NCBI GenBank assembly: GCA_937868455.1
Contig: CALMMO010000216.1
Location: forward strand, 1 to 7,335
Direction of reading: 5' to 3'
Length of the DNA: 7,335 nt
Origin: an uncultured Marmoricola sp.
Lineage (GTDB): Bacteria; Actinomycetota; Actinomycetes; Propionibacteriales; Nocardioidaceae
The translations under genes were made by a program, and so were the position numbers. Below are positions 1-7,335 of this stretch, in pieces. The notes beneath the pieces were generated by a model. It saw nothing but the letters and a program-made list of their open reading frames with translations. It was not told the DNA's origin and ran no database searches. Positions within the stretch are counted from its first letter, which is position 1. Each line of letters starts with the position of its first letter.

Positions 1-947
1 ACATCTTCGGTCAGATGACGATCCTGGTGGTGCTGGCAGTGTTCGTGGCCCGAGCGACGGGCGAAGATGCGCGGCCATTTGCGGCGACGTACGCCGTCCT
101 GCTGTGCTGGATCGCCTGGCAATGGAATCAAGTGCGGTGCCATGACACGGTGCCGATCTATCGCAAGATCGCCGCGGGTTACATCGCGATGTTGGTGGTC
201 GGCATCGGGTTGATGGCAGCGAGCACGCTGGTCACGGACACCGCTCGCCTGATCTTGTGGGTGCTCACGCTGTTCATCAACTTGGCAGTGCCGATATTTA
301 ACGCGATCCGTGAGCCGGAGCGGCCGCTAGGCCTACCGCCTACCGAATCCATGGCCGAACGCTTCAGTCTGCTGGCGATCATCGTGATGGGCGAGGTCGT
401 GGTGGGTGTGGTCAACGGGATCAACTCCACGCAGCGCGATGTGTTCGTCATCGTCACTGCAGTGCTGGCACTCGGTACGGGTTTTGGCTTTTGGTGGAAC
501 TACTTCGACCTGCTCGGTCGTCGACCCTCTCGGCCCACCCAACGAGCGTTCACTGTGTGGGTGTTGGCCCAGCTTCCCCTCACCGGCTCGATCGCTGCCC
601 TCGGAGCGGGCATGGTCGGCGTGATCCATCACGCGCACAGCCCCCAGATGTCGCGAGGATCTGGCTGGCTGATGGCGGGCGCATCGGCAACCGTCTTGGT
701 GATGGTGGCCGTGCTCACCACGACGCTGGACTATCGCCCGCTATTCAAACGAATCCTGTCGCGCATTCAACTGCTGTTGCTGGCCGGCGCCGTCGCCAGC
801 CTGGCAATCGGGGTGCTGCTGCCGCCAGCGTGGCTATTGACGTTGCTGCTGGCCCTGGTGCATCAGGCCGTGTGGTGGTCTGCCTTTGTGCAGTTGGCGA
901 AACATACGCAGATCTTCACAGCGGGGCGGGCTCACTCGGAGGACTAG
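1..947 (+). CDS. ltrA: LtrA-family (low temperature requirement A) membrane protein, 5' partial
   Basis: This is the C-terminal part of a polytopic membrane protein. The frame is open from the left edge (codons from base 3 read I-F-G-Q before the ATG at 15), so the true start lies outside the window and the ATG at 15 is internal. It stops with TAG at 945-947. About 314 residues are visible, with roughly eight or nine hydrophobic segments. Two stretches recall the bacterial LtrA family: ERFSLLAIIVMGEVVVGV (around residues 115-132, counted from the ATG at 15), and WWNYFDLLGRR followed by a polar stretch and a hydrophobic QLPLTGSIAALGAG segment. LtrA was named from a Listeria mutant unable to grow in the cold, and its biochemical role is not settled. 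It converges on katG, with a hairpin between them. The family call is by recognition of motifs, and the function is not shown by the sequence. Confidence 0.85.
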   Translation, partial: IFGQMTILVVLAVFVARATGEDARPFAATYAVLLCWIAWQWNQVRCHDTVPIYRKIAAGYIAMLVVGIGLMAASTLVTDTARLILWVLTLFINLAVPIFNAIREPERPLGLPPTESMAERFSLLAIIVMGEVVVGVVNGINSTQRDVFVIVTAVLALGTGFGFWWNYFDLLGRRPSRPTQRAFTVWVLAQLPLTGSIAALGAGMVGVIHHAHSPQMSRGSGWLMAGASATVLVMVAVLTTTLDYRPLFKRILSRIQLLLLAGAVASLAIGVLLPPAWLLTLLLALVHQAVWWSAFVQLAKHTQIFTAGRAHSED

Positions 948-994
948 ATCCTGCGAAGGCATCGGCCCAGGGAGGTGCAGACCGGGCAAAAGCC

Positions 995-1029
995 TGGGGC
1001 CGCCACCACCAAAGGTGATGACGGCCCCA
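995..1029. terminator. Hairpin between converging ltrA-family gene and katG, probable bidirectional terminator
   Basis: TGGGGCCG (995-1002) pairs perfectly with CGGCCCCA (1022-1029). Inside it, CACC (1007-1010) pairs with GGTG (1014-1017) around an AAA loop, with a symmetric 4x4 internal loop between the two stems. It begins 48 bases after the ltrA stop and, read on the - strand, about 11 bases after the katG stop. On the - strand the stem is followed at once by AGGCTTTTGCCC, which gives a short T run, so termination of katG is the better-supported direction. There is no T tract on the + side. Confidence 0.7.
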
Positions 1030-1040
1030 AAGCTAGTGAC

Positions 1041-3670
<2,630 letters not shown>

Positions 3671-3676
3671 GGGTCT

Positions 3677-3706
3677 ATTGCTACTCCCTTATCTGGAATG
3701 AGTCAA
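3677..3706 (-). promoter_or_regulatory. furA-katG promoter with candidate FurA operator
   Basis: On the - strand there is a good -35 box TTGACT (3706-3701), a 17-base spacer, and a weaker -10 TAGCAA (3683-3678), followed by seven bases and the furA ATG. This places transcription start at or next to the start codon. An imperfect dyad with ACTC at one end and GAGT at the other, 21 bases end to end (3683-3703), fills the space between and into the two boxes. That is where a repressor would block RNA polymerase. It has the AT-richer look I associate with the FurA-protected region upstream of mycobacterial furA. The operator role is inference. Confidence 0.65.
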
Positions 3707-3720
3707 GATTTCGGAGTGCG

Positions 3721-3746
3721 AAAGTCACAGGTTTACTTGTGACTTT
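3721..3746. repeat. Perfect 9-bp inverted repeat upstream of furA promoter
   Basis: AAAGTCACA (3721-3729) and TGTGACTTT (3738-3746) are perfect complements separated by eight bases (GGTTTACT). It sits about 15 bases upstream of the furA -35 box, a position suited to an upstream regulator of furA-katG. The half-sites have the opposite orientation to the TGTGA-N6-TCACA of CRP sites. Its right arm shares three T bases with the next hairpin. I do not recognise the cognate protein. Confidence 0.6.
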
Positions 3747-3785
3747 GGCGCTTTGCCCAGGGGATCTCCCCCGCAAAGCGCCAAA
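3744..3785. terminator. Strong 13-bp hairpin with an alternative pairing partner
   Basis: TTTGGCGCTTTGC (3744-3756) pairs perfectly with GCAAAGCGCCAAA (3773-3785). The 16-base loop contains GGGGA-TC-TCCCC, which can fold as an inner stem. A third segment, GGGCAAAGC (3791-3799), can instead pair over nine bases with GCTTTGCCC (3750-3758), so two mutually exclusive folds exist. Neither side has a T tract longer than three. It sits 30 bases beyond a TAG (3817-3815, - strand) that ends the orphan copy of the MFS 3' end, so the original terminator of that gene is the most economical explanation. An attenuator or a protein-binding palindrome is possible. Confidence 0.55.
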
Positions 3786-3826
3786 CATCCGGGCAAAGCA
3801 AGCAGTTGCCGCGCTAGGAGGACTCG

Positions 3827-3858
3827 GAGTCGGCCGCAACGGCCGCGTCGTACGCCGC
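3827..3858 (-). repeat. Orphan copy of the MFS gene 3' end (left direct repeat flanking abiE)
   Basis: These 32 bases are identical to 5460-5491, inside the end of the MFS transporter gene, and in the same orientation. Read on the - strand in the MFS frame this copy gives AAYDAAVAADSES, then S and TAG (3817-3815). The real gene ends in AAYDAAVAADSESDR and TGA. Similarity continues a little past the perfect block on the stop side, with two mismatches in seven bases (3820-3826 against 5453-5459), and both are synonymous in that frame. On the other side the frame soon hits a TGA. The block contains the dyad CGGCCG-CAA-CGGCCG (3831-3845). It is probably one end of an insertion. Confidence 0.85.
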
Positions 3859-3986
3859 CGATCAGCCAACTCTTGGACTCACTGTGTCTCCTGATCTGGC
3901 TTCGATGATCAACCGGACCTTGGAGGCTGACCCGTGGTTTGTAGCGGCGGAGGGGGCGGGATCAGCCATGGGCCCGATGCGAGTTG

Positions 3987-4016
3987 GTGTCACAACACTA
4001 CCGATTTCGGTATAGT
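3987..4016 (+). promoter_or_regulatory. abiE promoter overlapped by a palindromic operator
   Basis: A -10 box TATAGT (4011-4016) lies exactly six bases before the AbiEi ATG. A partial -35 GTGTCA (3987-3992) lies 18 bases upstream of it. The perfect inverted repeat TACCGA-TT-TCGGTA (3999-4012) ends on the first two bases of the -10 box. AbiEi antitoxins are known to repress their own operon by binding inverted repeats in the promoter, so this is the obvious operator candidate. The spacing predicts a leaderless transcript starting at the AbiEi ATG, and no ribosome binding site is visible. Confidence 0.65.
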
Positions 4017-4022
4017 TATGAC

Positions 4023-4565
4023 ATGGCCATCGAGACGAGGTACCGGGACATCGTGCGCGAGATCGCGCTCGATCAGTACGGCTACGTCACCACGAAGCAG
4101 GCTGCCGAGGCGGGAGTCCCGGCCGTTGAACTGCCCAAGCTTGCCTCACGCGGCGGTCTGGTGAACGTCGCCTACGGGATCTATCGGGTGCCGGATGCAC
4201 CTCCCACCGCATTCGACCAGTTTGCCGAAGCGCTACTACGTGCAGGCGAGCGGTCGTACCTCCATGGAGACTCGGTGCTTGCCTTGTTCGGGCTGGCTGA
4301 TGTGAACCCTCGACGGATCCGGGTCGCGGTCCGAAAACGCACTCGGCCGAAGCTTCCGCCATTCATCGAGCTCACTCTGGTGAAGGGCGAAGTCGTGACA
4401 ACCCAGTACCAAGGTCTGGATTCGCAACGCGTCGCGGACGCGATCCTCGAGTGCCGGGGGCGCATCGAGTCGAGTCGGCTGATGGATGCTGCCGAGGAAG
4501 CGCGGAGGCAGGGCCTCATGACTACCAAGGAGTGGCAGCGGGTCAGGAAGGAACTCCGATCGTGA
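4023..4565 (+). CDS. abiEi: AbiEi-family antitoxin and transcriptional repressor
   Basis: This is the antitoxin and autoregulator of an AbiE (type IV) toxin-antitoxin or abortive-infection pair, 180 residues if started at ATG 4023. An upstream in-frame TTG at 3984 would give 193, but its reading frame covers the promoter and operator, so I reject it. The N-terminal winged helix-turn-helix spans about residues 7-56 (GYVTTKQAAEAG, then LASRGGLVNVAYGIYRVP), the usual AbiEi start. The rest (about 75-180) carries SYLHGDSVLALFGLADVNP and a C-terminal stretch ending in RRQGLMTTKEWQRV, typical of the AbiEi C-terminal domain. The TGA stop overlaps a GTG (4562-4564) that is the natural start of the toxin gene, giving a GTGA coupling signal preceded by AGGAAGGA. 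Mechanism is from family knowledge: repression through promoter repeats and neutralisation of the toxin without a stable complex. Confidence 0.88.
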   Translation: MAIETRYRDIVREIALDQYGYVTTKQAAEAGVPAVELPKLASRGGLVNVAYGIYRVPDAPPTAFDQFAEALLRAGERSYLHGDSVLALFGLADVNPRRIRVAVRKRTRPKLPPFIELTLVKGEVVTTQYQGLDSQRVADAILECRGRIESSRLMDAAEEARRQGLMTTKEWQRVRKELRS

Positions 4566-4634
4566 GCTACACCGGTGCCCCGACCAGCGTCCGGTCGCTC
4601 GAACAGCGCATCCGCAACCTTGAAGGGCAGCGAG
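4562..4634 (+). other. Displaced N-terminal codons of the AbiEii toxin (apparent frameshift)
   Basis: From GTG 4562, in the frame coupled to the AbiEi stop and preceded by AGGAAGGA at suitable distance, the translation begins SYTGAPTSVRSLEQRIRNLE. This looks like a genuine AbiEii N-terminus (a predicted helix with LEQRIRNL) and uses mostly C/G-ending codons. The conserved core SENLAIRRRVGMALVVVGQ is in the next (+1) frame. The frames swap near 4620-4634, around CTTGAAGGGCAGCGAG. One extra base, or two lost bases, there would explain it. Followed in its own frame, the GTG 4562 product would end at 4807 after about 81 residues. Confidence 0.65.
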
Positions 4635-5390
4635 AATCTCGCCATTCGGCGACGAGTCGGCATGGCGCTCGTCGTGGTCGGACAGATGCTCCCCGAGGGA
4701 GCCATCAAGGGCGGCAGCGCGATGGCGCTTCGCTACGGGCGCGGCACTCGGTTCACGCAGGACCTCGACGCTGCTCGCGTTCAGCCGTTAGCCCGGTTTC
4801 GCAGTGATTTCGAAGACTCGCTTTCTGTCGGCTGGGCCGGGTTTACCGGCAGGCTGATCGAGAAGGCTGCACCCCGGCCGCGTGGGGTGCCAACGGCGTA
4901 CGTCATGCAGCCGTTCGACGTAAAGCTCGACTACCGCGGCCGACCTTGGTGCACCGTGAAGTTCGAGCTCGGCCACAACGAGATCGGCGATGTGGACGAG
5001 CCGGAGTACCAGCTCGCCGACGGCTTAGCCCTGCTATTCACTGAGGTAGGTCTCGAACTGCCAAAGCCGGTGCCGGTCATGCGAGTCGATCACCAGATCG
5101 CCCAGAAACTGCACGCGGTATCCGAGCCCGGTAGCGAGCGAGTGCGTGACCTCATCGACCTCCAGCTGCTCGACAAGGGCGAGGACCTCGACTTCGCTCG
5201 GGTCAACGCGACCTGCGTCCGGCTCTTCGAGTACCGGCGCCAACAGGCGTGGCCGCCAACCATTGAGCTTGGTGCAGGTTGGGACACGCTGTACGAGGCT
5301 GTGATCGAGGACGTCGACGTCTTGCCCGACGCCGAGGCTGCCGTTGCGTGGGTCAACGATCTTGTCCGTCGAATCGTCGGCGGCACATGA
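4575..5390 (+). CDS. abiEii: AbiEii-family nucleotidyltransferase toxin, N-terminus probably frameshifted
   Basis: This is the toxin of the AbiE pair, a DNA polymerase beta-like nucleotidyltransferase. Mycobacterial relatives of the family (MenT) act by adding nucleotides to tRNA 3' ends; the substrate here is unknown. In this frame the longest product is 271 residues from GTG 4575. Catalytic motif I is GGSAM (46-50) through RFTQDLD (59-65), with D63 and D65 as the metal-binding pair. FDVKLDYRG (114-122), HQIAQKLHA (173-181) and VRDLIDL (190-196) fit the later conserved motifs. The C-terminus (WPPTIELGAGWDTLY, then AVAWVNDLV) is complete. The first 17 or so residues read like out-of-frame DNA, and the expected N-terminus sits in another frame from GTG 4562. 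GTG 4575 has no ribosome binding site, and ATG 4662 is another in-frame start. The core is therefore intact, but expression of a functional toxin is uncertain. Confidence 0.82.
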   Translation: MPRPASGRSNSASATLKGSENLAIRRRVGMALVVVGQMLPEGAIKGGSAMALRYGRGTRFTQDLDAARVQPLARFRSDFEDSLSVGWAGFTGRLIEKAAPRPRGVPTAYVMQPFDVKLDYRGRPWCTVKFELGHNEIGDVDEPEYQLADGLALLFTEVGLELPKPVPVMRVDHQIAQKLHAVSEPGSERVRDLIDLQLLDKGEDLDFARVNATCVRLFEYRRQQAWPPTIELGAGWDTLYEAVIEDVDVLPDAEAAVAWVNDLVRRIVGGT

Positions 5391-5443
5391 AAAGACAACT
5401 GGGTTCCCCGAGACCTCCTAGAAGGAATTGAAGGGCACTCAGG

Positions 5444-6826
5444 TCAGCGATCGGATTCTGAGTCGGCCGCAACGGCCGCGTCGTACGCCGCAGTCAACTG
5501 ACGGTACGGCGGGGAAACGAACGCGATCACCGCCGTAATGAGCAGCAGGAACCCTGCGAAAAATAGCCCGAGGGCCAGTCCACGGGTCTCGCCCTCACCG
5601 AGCAACCAACCAAAGGTGGAGCGACCTTCAGCTGAGGCCATGTAGGGGATCAAGACGAACTGAGTGAGCGGTCCGATCAGGAACGCTGAGACGGGTGAGG
5701 CGGCCGACTCGACGCTTTGGGAGAACCCAAAGACGCGGCCTTGTTTCTCAAAGGGAACCACGCGTTGCAACAGGGTTTGCTCGGCTGCTTCAGCGATGGG
5801 CATGAGGCACATGAAGATGAAGATGCCGATCGCAAAGAGCCAGGCGGACTCGCGGATCACGAACCCCATGCCCAAAAGCGCGACCCCTACGTTGACGCTG
5901 AGCAGGGTGCGGAGCGGTTTGGGTCCGAGCCCGAATTTCGCGACGAAGGCTCCGCCGACGATGAAGCCGATGCTGGTCAGACCGAGCACGAACCCCCAGG
6001 CTTCGACGCTGAACAGGTTGAGCCCATAGGGGTCCATCAACGACATGTAGGCGCCGCCCAAGAGGTTGTTGAACACGGCGAAGAAGATCAGCGCAACTAG
6101 TCCGGGCACCGTGACGATGGCGCTGACGGCACCCTTGACGTCGTAGATGCCGGGCTTCTCGCCCTCGGCAAATTGCGGGGTCGCCTCCGGGACGCGCACG
6201 GTCAGGAGATGCGCCAGAGACAGTGCGGTGAGCCCGATCGCGATGGCCGTGGTCCACCCCATGCCTAGTTGGCCCACGGACAACCCCGAAAACACGCTGG
6301 TCACCATGAATGAAATGCCCTGCACGGTGCCGACAAGACCGTTGGCTTTGGCGCGATCTTCGCTGGGCACCAACAACGTCACACAAGTGGCCAGCGCAAT
6401 GTTGCGCAGACTCTCCACGACTCCGCCCACCAAGATCACCAGCGCGAAGGCCCAAAACACCCAGCCATTCCAGTCAACCAACCGCTGCTTGGGGAAACTC
6501 AGATAGAGCACCCCGGCGAGTGCATAACTGACCAACGTCACGACCGATGAAGCGGCCATCACGGCCTTCTTGCGGTGCCGATCAGCCAGGGTGCCAAACA
6601 GCATCCCGAAGATCGCCACGAGCAACATGTAAGTGCCGCCAACGATCGAGGTGGCTAACACCGAGCGGGTCTCGAGGTAGGCCCAGAAGGTGAGCGCGAA
6701 CCAGAGGTACGACGTCGTCACGTTGGCCACCAATGTGTTAGCCAAAAGCGCGCGGAAAGAGCGGACTGTCTGCGCACCTTGCACGACGCCGGGCAACAGT
6801 CGTGCGTGGGTAACGTCTTGAGTCAC
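5444..6826 (-). CDS. MFS transporter, probable drug or metabolite exporter
   Basis: This complete 460-residue major facilitator protein has about 12 hydrophobic segments. The MFS motif A, GTLADRHRKK (78-87), lies in the loop after the second segment. VPSEDRAKANGL (153-164) is the conserved stretch seen in MFS_3/EntS-like and macrolide-efflux-like members, and the C-half has the matching FEKQGRVFGFSQSVESAASP block. The charged tail AAYDAAVAADSESDR is cytoplasmic. I infer export, but the substrate cannot be told. The start is GTG at 6826. It has no ribosome binding site, but a TAGCCT -10 box six bases upstream supports a leaderless mRNA. Its 3' end (5460-5491) is duplicated at 3827-3858. There is no strong hairpin after its stop, in the 53 bases shared with the converging abiEii. 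Confidence 0.88.
   Translation of the reverse strand: MTQDVTHARLLPGVVQGAQTVRSFRALLANTLVANVTTSYLWFALTFWAYLETRSVLATSIVGGTYMLLVAIFGMLFGTLADRHRKKAVMAASSVVTLVSYALAGVLYLSFPKQRLVDWNGWVFWAFALVILVGGVVESLRNIALATCVTLLVPSEDRAKANGLVGTVQGISFMVTSVFSGLSVGQLGMGWTTAIAIGLTALSLAHLLTVRVPEATPQFAEGEKPGIYDVKGAVSAIVTVPGLVALIFFAVFNNLLGGAYMSLMDPYGLNLFSVEAWGFVLGLTSIGFIVGGAFVAKFGLGPKPLRTLLSVNVGVALLGMGFVIRESAWLFAIGIFIFMCLMPIAEAAEQTLLQRVVPFEKQGRVFGFSQSVESAASPVSAFLIGPLTQFVLIPYMASAEGRSTFGWLLGEGETRGLALGLFFAGFLLLITAVIAFVSPPYRQLTAAYDAAVAADSESDR
5460..5491 (-). repeat. Right direct repeat: 3' end of the MFS gene flanking abiE
   Basis: This is the in-gene copy of the 32-bp repeat, coding the MFS residues AAYDAAVAADS near the C-terminus. 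Its twin is at 3827-3858, 1633 bases to the left, in the same orientation. The abiE promoter, abiEi and abiEii lie wholly between the two. The block holds the dyad CGGCCG-CAA-CGGCCG (5464-5478), the kind of symmetry found in recombinase cores, although no recombinase gene is present in the window. Confidence 0.85.
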
Positions 6827-6832
6827 TCGCGG

Positions 6833-6838
6833 AGGCTA
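6833..6838 (-). promoter_or_regulatory. Candidate -10 box of the MFS gene
   Basis: TAGCCT on the - strand fits the actinobacterial TANNNT pattern. It lies exactly six bases before the GTG start, so transcription would begin at the start codon. No convincing -35 box is seen. The call rests on position and on the same spacing at the other transcription units here. Confidence 0.45.
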
Positions 6839-6898
6839 GCAACCCGCACCGACACCTCCCCGGGAATACTTCTCCCCCCAAACCCCCATGAATGGCAC

Positions 6899-6904
6899 TA
6901 ACGT
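6899..6904 (+). promoter_or_regulatory. Candidate -10 box of the GPH transporter gene
   Basis: TAACGT (TANNNT) lies six bases before the ATG at 6911, again placing the transcript start on the start codon. The 84-base divergent gap with the MFS gene therefore carries two outward promoters. There is no clear -35 box, and no ribosome binding site precedes the ATG. Confidence 0.5.
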
Positions 6905-6910
6905 GCGCTC

Positions 6911-7335
6911 ATGCAACGATCCTTGAGCGGCAGAGTCCGTCACGGCTACGCCATCGGCGGCCTCGCCACCGGGTCCTACGGCACTGTGCCGGGGCTCCTC
7001 CTGCTGCCCTATCTCACCGACGTGCTCGGCGTCGGCGGCGCGGTGGCGGGGTTGATCATCTTCGTGCCCAAGGCCTGGGACTTCTTCGCCAACCCGATGG
7101 CTGGGCGACTCAGTGACCGCTCACATCACCCTGGCGGGCGGCGACGGGCATTCATCATCCGGGCCGGCATCTTGATGGCCCTGGGGTTCTCGTTGATGTT
7201 CTTCGGCCCAGCATCACCGCCAGCGCTCGCTGCGGTGTGGGTGTTGTTGGCGTTCCTCGCCACAGCAACGGCGTACGCCTTCTTCCAAGTGCCGTTCTTG
7301 GCGATGAGCGCCGAAATGACCGACGACTACGCCGA
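6911..7335 (+). CDS. MFS transporter of the GPH (melibiose-permease-like) family, 3' partial
   Basis: The first 141 residues of a sodium/proton-coupled sugar symporter-type membrane protein are visible, and the frame is still open at the right edge. GPH-family marks occur in order: GYAIGGLATGSYG in the first membrane segment, LLPYLTDVLGV (31-41), and the strong loop block WDFFANPMAGRLSDR (56-70) followed by GGRRR (75-79). The latter corresponds to the family's D-x-x-x-D/N-P-x-x-G-x-x-S-D-R signature. FFQVPFLAMSAEMTDDY (124-140) corresponds to the family's P-x-x-A-L-x-A-E-L-T-x-D-Y. The start is ATG 6911, six bases after a -10 box. The gene is divergent from the other MFS gene. The substrate cannot be told: family members move sugars, glucuronides and sulfonated sugars. 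Confidence 0.87.
   Translation, partial: MQRSLSGRVRHGYAIGGLATGSYGTVPGLLLLPYLTDVLGVGGAVAGLIIFVPKAWDFFANPMAGRLSDRSHHPGGRRRAFIIRAGILMALGFSLMFFGPASPPALAAVWVLLAFLATATAYAFFQVPFLAMSAEMTDDYA

Noticed and set aside
3721..3746. CRP/FNR-type binding site
   Set aside because: The half-sites are in the opposite order (TCACA first, then TGTGA) with an 8-base spacer, not TGTGA-N6-TCACA.
3857..3868. 12-bp identity GCCGATCAGCCA with 6577-6588 (motif A region of the MFS gene), hinting that the orphan copy includes an internal MFS piece
   Set aside because: The match does not extend either way, and about one such 12-mer match is expected by chance in a window this size.
3681..3869. 62-codon - strand open frame covering the hairpins and the orphan repeat
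   Set aside because: It is not in the MFS frame, crosses both inverted repeats and the furA promoter, and has an arginine-rich, low-information translation.
3818..4015. Small + strand open frame, 65 codons, through the gap and the abiE promoter (reads LGLTVSPDLASMINRTLEAD)
   Set aside because: It starts in the repeat, has no start codon with a ribosome binding site, ends on the abiE -10 box, and resembles nothing I know. It could be a gene remnant but cannot be supported.
3984..4022. Upstream TTG start for AbiEi, adding 13 residues
   Set aside because: These bases hold the -35/-10 region and the palindrome. ATG 4023 is correctly placed behind the -10 box and gives a typical AbiEi N-terminus.

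Overview
The window looks like chromosomal DNA from a high-GC actinobacterium (Actinomycetota). The evidence is a FurA protein very close in layout to mycobacterial FurA, a furA-katG operon, frequent G/C at third codon positions, GTG starts, and probable leaderless promoters in front of every transcription unit whose start is visible. I cannot name the genus.

Layout, left to right. (1) The 3' part of an LtrA-family membrane protein gene on the + strand (1-947) is cut by the window edge. (2) A hairpin lies between two converging genes (995-1029). (3) On the - strand, furA and katG form a translationally coupled operon (3670 to 1041): an iron/redox repressor and the catalase-peroxidase it is expected to control. 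(4) A gap of about 350 bases (3671-4022) holds the furA promoter with a candidate FurA operator, two strong inverted repeats that share three bases, a stranded 32-bp copy of the 3' end of the transporter gene found further right, and the promoter/operator of the next operon. (5) On the + strand is an AbiE-type toxin-antitoxin/abortive-infection pair (4023-5390). The antitoxin-regulator AbiEi is intact. The nucleotidyltransferase AbiEii has an apparent frameshift near its N-terminus. (6) A complete MFS transporter gene lies on the - strand (6826-5444). (7) A second transporter gene of the GPH (melibiose-permease-like) family diverges from it (6911 to the right edge) and is cut by the edge.

The most notable point is the setting of the AbiE pair. 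The last codons and stop-proximal sequence of the MFS gene occur twice, as a 32-bp perfect direct repeat in the same orientation, on either side of the abiE operon (3827-3858 and 5460-5491). Just beyond the orphan copy there is a reconstructed stop codon and then a strong hairpin that could be the original MFS terminator. The simplest reading is that a roughly 1.6-kb defence module was inserted at the 3' end of the MFS gene, separating it from its terminator and from furA. The toxin frameshift suggests the module may be decaying, unless translation starts at an internal GTG or frameshifting is tolerated.

The core genes cover peroxide/iron stress defence (furA-katG) and membrane transport. The abiE pair is the accessory part of the window.
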